DNA of 64,000 nt from Sporosarcina luteola (GTDB lineage Bacteria > Bacillota > Bacilli > Bacillales_A > Planococcaceae). Shown here in pieces: positions 35,429 through 44,460 of the stretch. Position 1 is the stretch's first letter, and each line of letters opens with the position of its first letter. Location of the stretch: NCBI GenBank assembly GCA_014204635.1, contig JACHLS010000001.1:62001-126000 (forward strand), in the 5' to 3' direction. Below the pieces are notes generated by a model, which saw only the letters and a program-made list of their open reading frames with translations, did no database searches and had not been told where the DNA came from. The translations under genes were made by a program, and so were the position numbers.

Positions 35429-36718
35429 ATGCCAACACCCATTACAACATCAAATGCTACTGCTTGTTCGTTAACTGTTTATAATGATGGTTTCGCACTA
35501 GTCAAGGATACACGGAAAGTTCCAGAAATCAGCGAGGATAATACAGTCCATTTCACAGAGGTGGCAAGGCGCATTGAAGCCGACTCCATCATTATTGAAG
35601 GGATGGATGTGTCGGAGCTCGAGTATTCCTTTGACTTGTTGGATCAGCAAAGTCTACTGGAGAAATACGTGGGCCGTGAAGTGAAAGTATATGGCAGTCT
35701 GGATCGGGATGGACGACTTTATACACTGCTGCGTCCGGGAAATCCCCTCGTTCTGCAGGATGTGGAAACCAGTGAAATTGTACTGGATCCGCGCGGGGAA
35801 ATTCGGTTCCCAGAGAATCCGGAAGGGTTGCATGCCAAGCCGACGCTTGTTTGGAAAGTCGCTGAAAAGCGGGATAGCGAAGTGTGTGTGTCCTATTTGA
35901 CAGACGGTGTCAAATGGGAGGCGGACTACGTCATTTCGTTGCATGGGGACAAGTTTGACTTGTCCGCTTGGCTGACGATGACGAACGCTTCGGGTGTCGC
36001 CTATAAAGACGCGAATTTACGATTGATTTCCGGGACGCTGAGCAAGGCGGGGAACGAAAACCAAAAGACGGGCAATCAGGAATTGTCCCCTAAAGGCGTA
36101 GGGAAACAAAGCGACTCCTTTTCGGATTTTCACACCTATACCTTCCCGACTCCGATCACTTTGGATAACCGCCAACAGAAATTGCTGCGTCTGCTCTCAT
36201 CGGCTGGTTCCCAGGCGCAAACTATTTATGAAGTGAATAATCAATCGTCCAACCCTGACATCTATATAGAATTTGACAATACAGAGGAGAACGGCCTCGG
36301 GTTTCCTTTGCCGGAAGGGACTTTCAAAATGTATCGGACGAATCCGGTTGATGGAAGTGCCGAGTTTATCGGAGAGGATCGGATCAAACATACGGAAGTG
36401 AATAAAAAGGTCCGGTTAAAATCCGGAGAGGCCTGTGATATTAAAGTGGAAAGCAAGGAAAGCGGGAAGTATAAAGAAGGCGGCTACGAATATACGGAAT
36501 ACCAATATAAGATCGTCAATACAAAAGGAGAACCGATTGACGCATTGATTCGACAGCAAGTGCCCGGCAGGCTTTGGACAGTCGATGAATCAACTCATGA
36601 ATGGGAAAAGAAACAAAACAATATTCTGTTGCCCGTTAATGTTGCGGTCGATCAGGAAGAGACCGTAAAATTCACCATTCGCCATGATCGTTCAGCACGC
36701 CGGACAATCGGTTTCTAG
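35429..36718 (+). CDS. DUF4139 domain-containing protein
   Basis: 429 residues without signal peptide or membrane helix. The N-terminal half begins LTVYNDGFALVKDTRKV and has DYVISLHGDKFDLSAWLTMTNASG, and the C-terminal half holds the DUF4139-like section with LPEGTFKMYRTNPVDGSAEFIGED and YKIVNTKGEPIDALIRQQVPG. The family is widespread and mostly uncharacterised; some members are described as mucoidy inhibitor-like proteins. GGAGG precedes the ATG. The gene is monocistronic with a terminator downstream. Confidence 0.8.
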   Translation: MPTPITTSNATACSLTVYNDGFALVKDTRKVPEISEDNTVHFTEVARRIEADSIIIEGMDVSELEYSFDLLDQQSLLEKYVGREVKVYGSLDRDGRLYTLLRPGNPLVLQDVETSEIVLDPRGEIRFPENPEGLHAKPTLVWKVAEKRDSEVCVSYLTDGVKWEADYVISLHGDKFDLSAWLTMTNASGVAYKDANLRLISGTLSKAGNENQKTGNQELSPKGVGKQSDSFSDFHTYTFPTPITLDNRQQKLLRLLSSAGSQAQTIYEVNNQSSNPDIYIEFDNTEENGLGFPLPEGTFKMYRTNPVDGSAEFIGEDRIKHTEVNKKVRLKSGEACDIKVESKESGKYKEGGYEYTEYQYKIVNTKGEPIDALIRQQVPGRLWTVDESTHEWEKKQNNILLPVNVAVDQEETVKFTIRHDRSARRTIGF

Positions 36719-36767
36719 AGAATATCGTTGATCAGTTGAATCAGCATAGGCAACGGCTCGACTGAAG

Positions 36768-36803
36768 AAGGGCACCTTCCTATAACTGGATGGTGCCTTT
36801 CTA
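36768..36803. terminator. Terminator between the DUF4139 and chemoreceptor genes
   Basis: AAGGGCACCTTCC pairs with GGATGGTGCCTTTC with one or two mismatches around TATAACT. It can act in both directions between convergent genes. Confidence 0.75.
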
Positions 36804-36807
36804 ATCG

Positions 36808-38511
36808 TCAGTTTGTATGGTCAATAAGTCTGTCTAATAGCTGCAATACTTTTTCAGATGAAAACTCCAATCGTTTTAAGTCTTCTTCTGCCTTATCTAG
36901 TTCATTCATGCCGTAGTGCGAAGCGGCAGCTTTGGCGTGCGCATGGACATCTGCGTGGTGTTTGTCTAACTCGGCAAATTCAGGAAAGTGACTAAAGCGA
37001 TTTTTTGTTATGTTGTCGCCATACCATTTTCCAAGGCGACACTCCGTATGTGCAGCTACTTCTTCGGGGCGAATTTGTTCCAGCCCGATCAGCATATTGT
37101 AGATGCGCCATTTCCATAATATGTGGTCTGTTTTAGATAGTTGCAACAATGTGAAGGGTGATAGAGACGTGGTATTTTCCTGAACTGCACGCAGCCGGAA
37201 TTGGTCGATCTGCTGACTAAGTGTGTACAGAGAGATGGAAGTCTGCTCACTTAAGCCACGAATATCTTCCTGCAATGCAGCCATGCGTGTCATCCGATCT
37301 GTAATCTCATCGGCAGAAGAGGACTGCTGTGCTGACACTGTTGCCATATGGGTGACATCTCGATCAATTTCATCTACAGATTGCTCGATTGCTACTAACA
37401 AAGGGAGGGCCGTATTTGCTTTCAATGTTGCTCCTTCCAGCACAACAGTCGTTTCATCGACTGATTTTGACAAGCTATCTGTATAGCTTTTTAAGTACTG
37501 AACATTTTCTGACACATCTTCAAGTGCGGAAACGGTATGTTCTGCCAGTTTCTTTACTTCTTGGGCGACCACAGCAAATCCTTTTCCGTGTTCTCCGGCT
37601 CTTGCTGCCTCGATAGAAGCATTCAAAGCTAATAAGTTGGTTTGGGATGCAATATCATTTATTAGTGTAACGACATGTTCAATCATATCAACACGATGTT
37701 GAAGGGTTGTGAACGACTCAACGATTGTATGGAACGTATTACCTGTTTTTTCAACATCCTCAATGGTTTCTTCAATCTTTTGTTTGCTATGTATAGTGTA
37801 TTTGACTGCCTCCTTTGTTTTGATCGCAATGCTTGCTGCTGATTCCGCATTGCCTGCAATGGAGGAGGAAATTTCTTCGGTAGCGGAGGAAGTTGATTGA
37901 ACTTCGGCAGTTTGCTTATCGAGTTGGAGCAGTAAGTCCTTCATATACATAATTTTTGTATTGGACTCCACTAGCGTATAGATATCCTTTACAACATTTC
38001 CGACGATTGCATCACTTATCGCATCCACGAAAAGCTGTTGTTCGATGCTGATGGCTGCTTGTATGGATTGAAGCATGTCTGCCGCTTTAGACGAACGGGA
38101 GCCAAGCTGCTGTAATGTAGTCATGGACAGATAAAAGTTAAGTTTGTTGTAGAGGACCACCAGCTTTCCTGAATCGACTTGTTGGTTGCGGAGCAAAGTG
38201 AAAAAGGGAAGGACCTTTTCCAGATAGGCCTCGTCTCTTGGATGAGTCAGAAAGGTATCCAAGTATGTATACGTATCCTTCTCGTTAATAAAATGGGTCG
38301 CACCTATAAAGTCGGAGAGGGATTGGTGAAAAAGTTGTTTCGCATTGTTCCAATGGTCTCCTATTTTCATCTTCAGCAGACGAAGATTCTCTTCGTCATG
38401 AAGATGAAAGTGATTGTATTGAAGAATCTCTTTGAAATGTCCGTCTGCCTCGATATCTGTCCCTTTATCGAAAGCAGGATTGCCTTTCATTTTTGGCTTG
38501 AATATGACCAT
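36808..38511 (-). CDS. Soluble methyl-accepting chemotaxis protein with globin-like N-terminus and CZB domain
   Basis: 567 residues with no membrane helix. Residues 1-180 resemble the globin-coupled sensor domain of HemAT, and residues 190-430 are the MCP signalling coiled coil with the hairpin tip [42 protein letters not shown]. The C-terminal 120 residues match a chemoreceptor zinc-binding (CZB) domain: [24 protein letters not shown] and [14 protein letters not shown]. The proximal His of HemAT is not apparent at its expected place ([18 protein letters not shown]). ATG 38511 is chosen after CTGGGGG. It should signal to cytoplasmic CheA. Confidence 0.82.
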   Translation of the reverse strand: MVIFKPKMKGNPAFDKGTDIEADGHFKEILQYNHFHLHDEENLRLLKMKIGDHWNNAKQLFHQSLSDFIGATHFINEKDTYTYLDTFLTHPRDEAYLEKVLPFFTLLRNQQVDSGKLVVLYNKLNFYLSMTTLQQLGSRSSKAADMLQSIQAAISIEQQLFVDAISDAIVGNVVKDIYTLVESNTKIMYMKDLLLQLDKQTAEVQSTSSATEEISSSIAGNAESAASIAIKTKEAVKYTIHSKQKIEETIEDVEKTGNTFHTIVESFTTLQHRVDMIEHVVTLINDIASQTNLLALNASIEAARAGEHGKGFAVVAQEVKKLAEHTVSALEDVSENVQYLKSYTDSLSKSVDETTVVLEGATLKANTALPLLVAIEQSVDEIDRDVTHMATVSAQQSSSADEITDRMTRMAALQEDIRGLSEQTSISLYTLSQQIDQFRLRAVQENTTSLSPFTLLQLSKTDHILWKWRIYNMLIGLEQIRPEEVAAHTECRLGKWYGDNITKNRFSHFPEFAELDKHHADVHAHAKAAASHYGMNELDKAEEDLKRLEFSSEKVLQLLDRLIDHTN

Positions 38512-38625
38512 TTGTGCATTTCCCCCAGATAGTAGTTGATAGTAATTTGAGCCTACCAACACCATATTTCATTAGTTCTTTTGTAAGGATATCATCGTTC
38601 CAAATTCCATGCAATGTCATGAGGT

Positions 38626-38733
38626 TGTGAATAACTTTAAAATTAGTAATGAAAATTCCGAAATTATTAACACTTTCTTAAACTTACACACATAAAATTG
38701 TGGATAAAGTCGGAATGATGGCAGTTATCCACA
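38626..38733. promoter_or_regulatory. DnaA-box cluster
   Basis: Two perfect DnaA boxes face each other: TGTGGATAA at 38699-38707 and TTATCCACA at 38725-38733. TGTGAATAA (38626-38634) has one mismatch and TTACACACA near 38685 has two. All lie in a 310-base gene-free gap between the chemoreceptor and dedA-like gene. There is no dnaA, dnaN or other replication gene nearby, so this is not oriC. It may be a DnaA-titrating or regulatory cluster. Confidence 0.65.
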
Positions 38734-38875
38734 GTTTGGCCAAGTCATTTCATAATGGCAATTGCAATTGCGTATGATAAGAAAACAACAAGCAACCATT
38801 CACGATAGGGTCCGTCCTATTAGTATTGCGCTCAATTGGATGATTTAGTAAAGTTAGAAGAGCGCAGGAGGTATT

Positions 38876-39487
38876 ATGGAAAACTGGATCACGGAATTTA
38901 TGTCCGACTTCGGGTATATTGGAATTTGCCTTTTGATTTTGATTGAAAATGTGTTTCCACCCATACCGTCCGAAGTCATCCTGACGTTTGGCGGATTCAT
39001 GACGACGTATTCCGGCATGACCGTTGCAGGCGTAATTTTAGCGGCAACGGCAGGTTCTGTAGTGGGCGCAATGATTCTGTATAGCATTGGCATGCTGTTT
39101 GACGTAGAGCGGCTGGAAAGGCTAGTCGACAGATGGGGAGGCATTTTGCGGATTACCCGCAAGGACATCCACCGGGTCGATGCGTGGTTCCGTCGGTTTG
39201 GTGTGTGGGCGGTCTTGCTGTGCCGTCTTGTTCCGTTGGTAAGAAGCCTCATTTCGGTGCCAGCTGGAATGGCGCGAATGAACTTTCTGCTGTTCATTGT
39301 CTTGACAGCAATCGGCAGTCTGGCATGGAATACAATTCTTGTCTTGGTAGGTGCTAAGTTGGGTGAGAATTGGGATGCTGTCCTTGAATACATGGACATT
39401 TATTCGACAGTTGTTTATATTGTAATAGGAATTGGCGGGATTGCGGTGTGTCTTTGGTATATCCGTTTCCGCAGAAAGAGAGCTTAA
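38876..39487 (+). CDS. DedA family membrane protein
   Basis: 203 residues with four to six hydrophobic segments. The DedA/SNARE-associated signature is visible as IENVFPPIPSEVIL near residue 23 and RFGVWAVLLCRLVPLVRSLISVPAGMA near 100-126. Members act as flippases, including for undecaprenyl phosphate and phosphatidylethanolamine. GCAGGAGG precedes the ATG. It lies directly before uppP, with the stop codon adjacent to the uppP start, which links both to recycling of the lipid carrier of wall synthesis. Confidence 0.9.
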   Translation: MENWITEFMSDFGYIGICLLILIENVFPPIPSEVILTFGGFMTTYSGMTVAGVILAATAGSVVGAMILYSIGMLFDVERLERLVDRWGGILRITRKDIHRVDAWFRRFGVWAVLLCRLVPLVRSLISVPAGMARMNFLLFIVLTAIGSLAWNTILVLVGAKLGENWDAVLEYMDIYSTVVYIVIGIGGIAVCLWYIRFRRKRA

Positions 39488-40321
39488 TTGATTATGGACT
39501 TATTTGATTTACTGAAAGCGTTGATTCTTGGTTTTGTAGAGGGGATGACAGAGTTTGCCCCAGTTTCATCTACGGGCCATCTAATTATCGTGGATGATAT
39601 GTGGCTGAAAACAGAGGAGTTTCTTGGAAAGTATCCGGCGATTACGTTTAAGATCGTCATCCAGTTAGGTTCGATATTAGCGGTCGTTGTCGTGTTTTGG
39701 AAACGCTTGTTCAGCTTGGTTGGCCTATACAATGTGAATGGGAAGAAAATGAGCAAGAGCTTTAATTTATTGCATGTCATTATCGGGATGCTGCCAGCCG
39801 TCGTGGTGGGATTTGCATTCAAAGATTTAATTGATGATTATCTGTTTGGTGTCAAGACGGTAATTTTTGCGCTGGTGGCAGGGGCTATCCTGATGATTGT
39901 TGCGGATAAATTCGGACCAAAACGACCAAAAGTCCAGTCATTGGATCAAATTACATATGGGCAGGCCTTCACAATTGGCTTGGTTCAGTGTTTATCGCTT
40001 TGGCCAGGGTTTTCCCGTTCCGGTGCGACCATATCCGGCGGTGTCCTCTTCGGGTTGAATCACCGGACTGCAGCGGACTTTACGTTTATTATGGCTGTGC
40101 CGATCATGGCAGGCGCGAGCTTAGTATCTGTTCTGAAGAACTGGGAGTATATGTCGATGGACCATATTTCGTTCTATATCGTTGGCTTCCTGAGTGCGTT
40201 TGTATTCTCACTCATTTCCATCCGCTTCTTCTTGAAGTTGATTTCCAAGATCAAACTTGTTCCATTTGCGATCTACCGTATTATTTTAGCTGTTATCTTG
40301 GCAATCATCGTGTTTGCTTAA
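39488..40321 (+). CDS. uppP: Undecaprenyl-diphosphatase (BacA type)
   Basis: 277 residues, polytopic. The BacA motifs are present: LGFVEGMTEFAPVSSTGHLI near residue 15 (Glu and the PVSSTGH catalytic segment) and LWPGFSRSGATISGG near 172. It removes a phosphate from undecaprenyl diphosphate in the membrane, which regenerates the carrier and confers bacitracin resistance. TTG 39488 follows AGAAAGAGAG at about 6 bases; ATG 39494 is the alternative. It is coupled to the DedA gene and ends before a strong terminator. Confidence 0.95.
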   Translation: MIMDLFDLLKALILGFVEGMTEFAPVSSTGHLIIVDDMWLKTEEFLGKYPAITFKIVIQLGSILAVVVVFWKRLFSLVGLYNVNGKKMSKSFNLLHVIIGMLPAVVVGFAFKDLIDDYLFGVKTVIFALVAGAILMIVADKFGPKRPKVQSLDQITYGQAFTIGLVQCLSLWPGFSRSGATISGGVLFGLNHRTAADFTFIMAVPIMAGASLVSVLKNWEYMSMDHISFYIVGFLSAFVFSLISIRFFLKLISKIKLVPFAIYRIILAVILAIIVFA

Positions 40322-40331
40322 TGACAAAAAG

Positions 40332-40366
40332 ACCTTCGCACTCAAAGGAGTGCGAAGGTTTTTTGA
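40332..40366 (+). terminator. Terminator after uppP
   Basis: ACCTTCGCACTC pairs perfectly with GAGTGCGAAGGT, followed by six T residues. Confidence 0.92.
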
Positions 40367-40925
40367 AATTAATGCCGGTCAGACTCAATGATCCTTTATA
40401 GTACCGTTTCAATTGATTGTCTGATTTGTACTTTCCATTTTGTATCTATCTTTTCAGCGGCAGAACGCTGATTCAAAAGACATAACCCATAATTTGGTGT
40501 TCCTGTTCGCAGTACAACCCCTAGCAAAATCCAAGATATAGCTCAATATCAATTACGAGCGTTCATTTATAACCTTGGCATAGACATTTAAATCAGCAAT
40601 TTCCGAAGGTTTGTCAATTGGCTTTAAATTAGAGAGTTTGTCCCAATCCCCGCTAGTAAACCCACTATATTTCCCTCGCATTGATCTAAACTGGCTTATG
40701 TTCTGAATCTGATTGTTCAATTATTTGTTTGCAGTTTGAACCAAATTCCTCTCTATTAGTTACGTTTGTAACTTATTTTTGTAAGTGTAATTATCTTTTG
40801 GATAAATCGCTCTTAGGCAGTTCAATTTTTTAAAATAAGTTTAACATTTCAAGCTAATTTAGACACAGAAAGTGATTATGCTGGTAAAACATTCTTTTTG
40901 CTGCATGTTGAACTAATATTTTTAG
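40367..40925. other. Gene-poor AT-rich region after uppP
   Basis: About 560 bases with no complete gene. The only coding-like signal is the 55-codon fragment at 40553-40720. The rest shows no hairpin or repeat that I could recognise. Confidence 0.5.
40553..40720 (-). pseudogene. 55-codon gene remnant
   Basis: From a TTG at 40720 to a TAA at 40553 the minus strand encodes NNQIQNISQFRSMRGKYSGF then SGDWDKLSNLKPIDKPSEIAD and a normal end VYAKVINERS. The composition looks like a real soluble protein, but no ribosome binding site is present and a stop lies just upstream. It is probably the C-terminal end of a decayed gene. I do not recognise the family. Confidence 0.35.
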
Positions 40926-41252
40926 CTATTTTGGAATCCGTCTAATACCAACGAGCAAACAAATCAAACTCATAATCCAAATAATCCCTGTAATAATAAA
41001 TCGCATATGAATTTCATAGTAAACTATGGATTGTGGAGTTTCTGTATTTAATTTAGGATTTAATGCATCAAAAAAAATATATCCTGATAAAGAAAGAAGT
41101 ACAAAATGTATGATTATCCATAAGTAAGGGTATTTACTTCGTTTTAACATTATAAAAACAAGAACACAAATCATTATTAGAGTTGTTATAAAAAAACCGT
41201 TTTTTATTGGTCTCAATAGATCTTCAAATAAACCTTTTGGTAAATGATACAT
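40926..41252 (-). CDS. Small four-helix membrane protein
   Basis: 108 residues. Helices are visible at about 20-36 (FFITTLIMICVLVFIML), 43-60, and 83-104, possibly with a fourth short one. GGAGG is 7 bases before the ATG. The end is RRIPK, a positive cytoplasmic tail. No family was recognised. It stands alone in a gene-poor region, which suggests an accessory gene. Confidence 0.65.
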   Translation of the reverse strand: MYHLPKGLFEDLLRPIKNGFFITTLIMICVLVFIMLKRSKYPYLWIIIHFVLLSLSGYIFFDALNPKLNTETPQSIVYYEIHMRFIITGIIWIMSLICLLVGIRRIPK

Positions 41253-41943
41253 TTGAAATCCTCCGGTATCGTAACTGTATAATTTTTTTAGATGTCGCTT
41301 TTGGTATGTTACTATGTGGAGATCGACCTTGGTTTTTTATTGATTCATCTCGTGTGGATGTCCTCACGTTCTATCCACGGCTTTCAATCCACATTGTTGG
41401 TAGTCAGACAGATAAGCATCTATCCTGTTCATAAAGTTTAGTATATCCAGCTTAAATTGAACAGTATAAACTTACTTTTTATTCCCTCTTGCAAGACAAT
41501 TGAAAATTTGTTTATTCAATCGCATACTTCTGCGCAAGTAGCTAGATGCACAGAAATGAGCGAGGTTCCCCTACATAACCTGCAGCTTACATTCTACATA
41601 TAATTTGCCAAAATAAAATACCCCGAAAGTGAGTTGATGACTTTAACTTACGGGGCATACCCTAGTGCAAAGGGGGAACTACTTCTTATTTTTATGTCTT
41701 TCAATATTGCAATTGTCGCCCATAATACAGATAGTAGCTTAAAGCATTCCCAGTAAAACAAAGAAGGCCATGACGTGTTAATAACCAAGTACATAAATTA
41801 CTATTTGCTAATTGCAAGAATAGTATACAGTTATCAGAGTGTAGACAAAGTCGATTTTAACTTTGTCTACAGAATTATAGTTGGTTTTTTAACTAATTGG
41901 CACACACTTCAGCCTGGCTTGAAAACGCTTGTCAGTAAAAGAA
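41253..41943. other. Gene-poor region with one hairpin
   Basis: About 690 bases with no supported gene. The hairpin CCCCGAAAGT/ACTTACGGGG at 41621-41656 could be a terminator. Short open frames here have no ribosome binding site. Confidence 0.5.
41621..41656. terminator. Isolated hairpin in a gene-poor region
   Basis: CCCCG-A-AAGT pairs with ACTT-A-CGGGG around a 16-base loop, with TATTTTATTTTG on the minus-strand exit side. It may end a minus-strand transcript, but no gene lies before it. Confidence 0.45.
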
Positions 41944-42067
41944 GGCAGTTTAAGAGCGCGACGTCCTGTCGCAACAACTGCAGACCTGCATCCATGCAGG
42001 CCTGCGAAGGAAGGGCAACCTAAGATCGCCGCGTCCTGCGGCAACGGTTGCATGACTAGCTTCCTTC
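41944..42067 (+). ncRNA. Two-hairpin RNA resembling the Bacillaceae-1 motif
   Basis: Two successive units have the same structure. Unit 1: GCAGTT, TAAGAGC, GCGAC, loop GTCCT, GTCGC, AAC, AACTGC. Unit 2: GCAACC, TAAGATC, GCCGC, loop GTCCT, GCGGC, AAC, GGTTGC. Both stems change bases on both sides while keeping pairing, and the loops and joining sequences are conserved. A CCTGCAT/ATGCAGG hairpin lies between them and GAAGGAAG (42006) can pair with CTTCCTTC (42060). Two hairpins with RUCCU loops are the hallmark of the published Bacillaceae-1 RNA motif, function unknown. Confidence 0.65.
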
Positions 42068-42113
42068 GGGACTCAACAACGTATGAAAGCGTTTGTCAAC
42101 AGGCTGAGTCATG

Positions 42114-44459
42114 CTACTCTGTAATCAATTCATAGGCAGAAATTCTCTTAATTCTTCGCGATACTAGCATGGAGACAATATAAGCCAACAGAAAAATTCC
42201 TGCACAAATCATTAAAATGATAGGTGAATAAATGATGAAATCCAAGCGTTTCACCCCGGCACTGGAAAGTAATACAGAGAGCATAGGATTGGTGAAATAA
42301 TATCCCAGCAATCCGCCCATTACAACACCTATGCAGATGATAGGCAGTAAGCTGATGGCAATTTGATTCATCAGTTGAATGGTGGAATAGCCAATGGATT
42401 TCATAATGCCAAGCTCTTTCTTGCGCTTAATAATCATCGTTTTAATTACCATAAATAAAATCATCGTAACAACTAATACAGTAATGACTAAAACCATTAG
42501 CATGACAGCAAAGACAGCATCCGTATACATACCCGTTTGACTCTCGACGTTTTCACCTATATCTAATGTTTCAACGATTTGATCTCCATACTGGGTCTGA
42601 ATCGTTTTCATGAAGTCCTTGTTCGATATACCGTTTAGATATACATATAGACTCGTACCTTGATAATCTGCATTTAATTGCTGGATTCCTTCCATTGTTA
42701 TGGCGGCTACCTGGCCCAAATTACCAATTGATTGGCTGAGGCCCGTTACCAAATAATTTTTTGTCTCATTCCCAACGCTTAATTCAACAGTATCGCCTAT
42801 TCTTTTATTTATTTGATTGGACACAACCCAAGAGATGGATACTTCATTTTCATGTATGGGCTGTCTTCCTTCGTAAACCACGTCGTTCTCTAAATCGCTA
42901 TACTGCTTCGTCACATTTGTATAGACGGTCTGATTATCAATTTTTGTCGTAATTAAGTCGAAGATCGTCACTTTTCTTACATGGTCCATCTGTTCTATAT
43001 TCCGCAAAAGATCCTCTGTGTCCGCATCGGACTTTACCGTAACCAACACATTTGCGGGCTCCGCTCCGAACAAATTAATAAATGCGGTTTTGTCAGAAGC
43101 AAGATTGTAATAGAGGACTGCGGAAAAGACTGTGGCAAATGTTAATGCAGTCATGATGATTAGAATCATCACATTTTGTTTGGCATTTGCCAGCATCAAT
43201 TTAATGGCGAGTAAGAAGTGAAGACCGCCTTTTGCTTTCTCCAGCGGGAAATGGTTCTTTCTAAAACTATGCGTTTGAATCCCTCCGCGCAGGGCCGCCA
43301 CAGGTAAAATTTTTCGAACACGGAAGGCAGATAGTAAGGTAACGAGAACAACACTCGAAACAATAAAGAGAATACTGATGACATTTAGGGTAAGATCCAC
43401 ACTTTGTGTCCAAATTAAACCAGACAATGTTGAGATAACACGTCCGAAGAATGGCATTAGTAGGTAAGAGAATACAATCCCAACTGTACTCGCACAAAAT
43501 GTAATGAACACAAACTGAAGAATCATGGAAGCAAGAATTTGTTTACTTGTATAACCGATTGCTTTCAACACGCCTATATTTGTCATGCCATCTTCGATGC
43601 TAATTGACACTCGGAATCGAATGACAATTAGGGATATCAGTACAATGATCGCCGCAAACGCTATTAAGATAGTTGCAATGATGGTAACCGTCATGCCGTT
43701 CACGGATTTTACCAACTCGATATCAAGCCCCCAATAATAAGGGTGTTCTTCCTCGATTTTGGATTCCTCGATTTCTTGTATAAAGTCTTGATTTAACTTC
43801 GAAGCTTTTGTTTTATCGTCCATCACAGCAGATATCATCAGTGCATTGGATCGATCGTCCAGTTGATCGGCAAGTTGCCGATAAGATGTATTCGGCAACA
43901 TGAATTTCATAACGCCTAAGTTGCTTGAACCCATCATAACGGTTTCGAAGAAGCCAGCGATGCGATAATCATAGTCCTTCCCTTGGTAGGTGAGGGTAAA
44001 GGGATCACCTAGTTTGTAGCCTCCATTTGTTTTAAAGCTATAGGGCACATAAATATCATGGGGACTCGACGTATTTAGCTTTTGGATCAATTGCAGCGAT
44101 CCGATGTTTCGTGCTTCATCTGCATTCAATAGAACGGCGCCAATCGTTAATTCTCCGCCACTAAACATAAATTTGGAAGTATCCATGTTGAGGATATTTT
44201 CTATTTCCATCTGTTTAATTCCTGGATAGTTATTTAAATACTCGCCATAAGCCGATTGATACATTGTTTGATTCATGACAAATGCTACTTGGGGCTCTTT
44301 TAGCTGATCATTTTTATGATCAAAAAAAGCGCTTATTTGAGTACTAACCATAAGGCCGATATTTAAAAGTAGGGCAGCGACCAAAATAAATAGGAATAAA
44401 GAAGCTGTAGTAGACTTGCTTTTTCTAATATTGGCCATGGCCAGATTCATGATTTTCAC
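42114..44459 (-). CDS. FtsX-like ABC permease of the two-component-linked exporter
   Basis: About 781 residues with MacB/FtsX architecture duplicated: helix at 17-40, a large extracytoplasmic domain (about 45-250), three helices (about 255-380), a helix near 430, a second extracytoplasmic domain (about 455-640), and three final helices. The typical cytoplasmic segments are MTNIGVLKAIGYTSKQI and KKELGIMKSIGYSTIQL. The start is GTG 44459 or ATG 44450, two bases after the ATPase gene. Such permeases export or remove antimicrobial peptides. Confidence 0.88.
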   Translation of the reverse strand: MKIMNLAMANIRKSKSTTASLFLFILVAALLLNIGLMVSTQISAFFDHKNDQLKEPQVAFVMNQTMYQSAYGEYLNNYPGIKQMEIENILNMDTSKFMFSGGELTIGAVLLNADEARNIGSLQLIQKLNTSSPHDIYVPYSFKTNGGYKLGDPFTLTYQGKDYDYRIAGFFETVMMGSSNLGVMKFMLPNTSYRQLADQLDDRSNALMISAVMDDKTKASKLNQDFIQEIEESKIEEEHPYYWGLDIELVKSVNGMTVTIIATILIAFAAIIVLISLIVIRFRVSISIEDGMTNIGVLKAIGYTSKQILASMILQFVFITFCASTVGIVFSYLLMPFFGRVISTLSGLIWTQSVDLTLNVISILFIVSSVVLVTLLSAFRVRKILPVAALRGGIQTHSFRKNHFPLEKAKGGLHFLLAIKLMLANAKQNVMILIIMTALTFATVFSAVLYYNLASDKTAFINLFGAEPANVLVTVKSDADTEDLLRNIEQMDHVRKVTIFDLITTKIDNQTVYTNVTKQYSDLENDVVYEGRQPIHENEVSISWVVSNQINKRIGDTVELSVGNETKNYLVTGLSQSIGNLGQVAAITMEGIQQLNADYQGTSLYVYLNGISNKDFMKTIQTQYGDQIVETLDIGENVESQTGMYTDAVFAVMLMVLVITVLVVTMILFMVIKTMIIKRKKELGIMKSIGYSTIQLMNQIAISLLPIICIGVVMGGLLGYYFTNPMLSVLLSSAGVKRLDFIIYSPIILMICAGIFLLAYIVSMLVSRRIKRISAYELITE

Positions 44460-44460
44460 T

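Noticed and set aside
38626-38733. Replication origin
   Set aside because: DnaA boxes are present, but there is no dnaA, dnaN, recF or AT-rich unwinding element nearby; the flanking genes are a chemoreceptor and a DedA protein.
41775-42023. 82-codon open frame entering the hairpin region
   Set aside because: No ribosome binding site, and the second half runs through the covarying RNA hairpins, which explain the sequence better.
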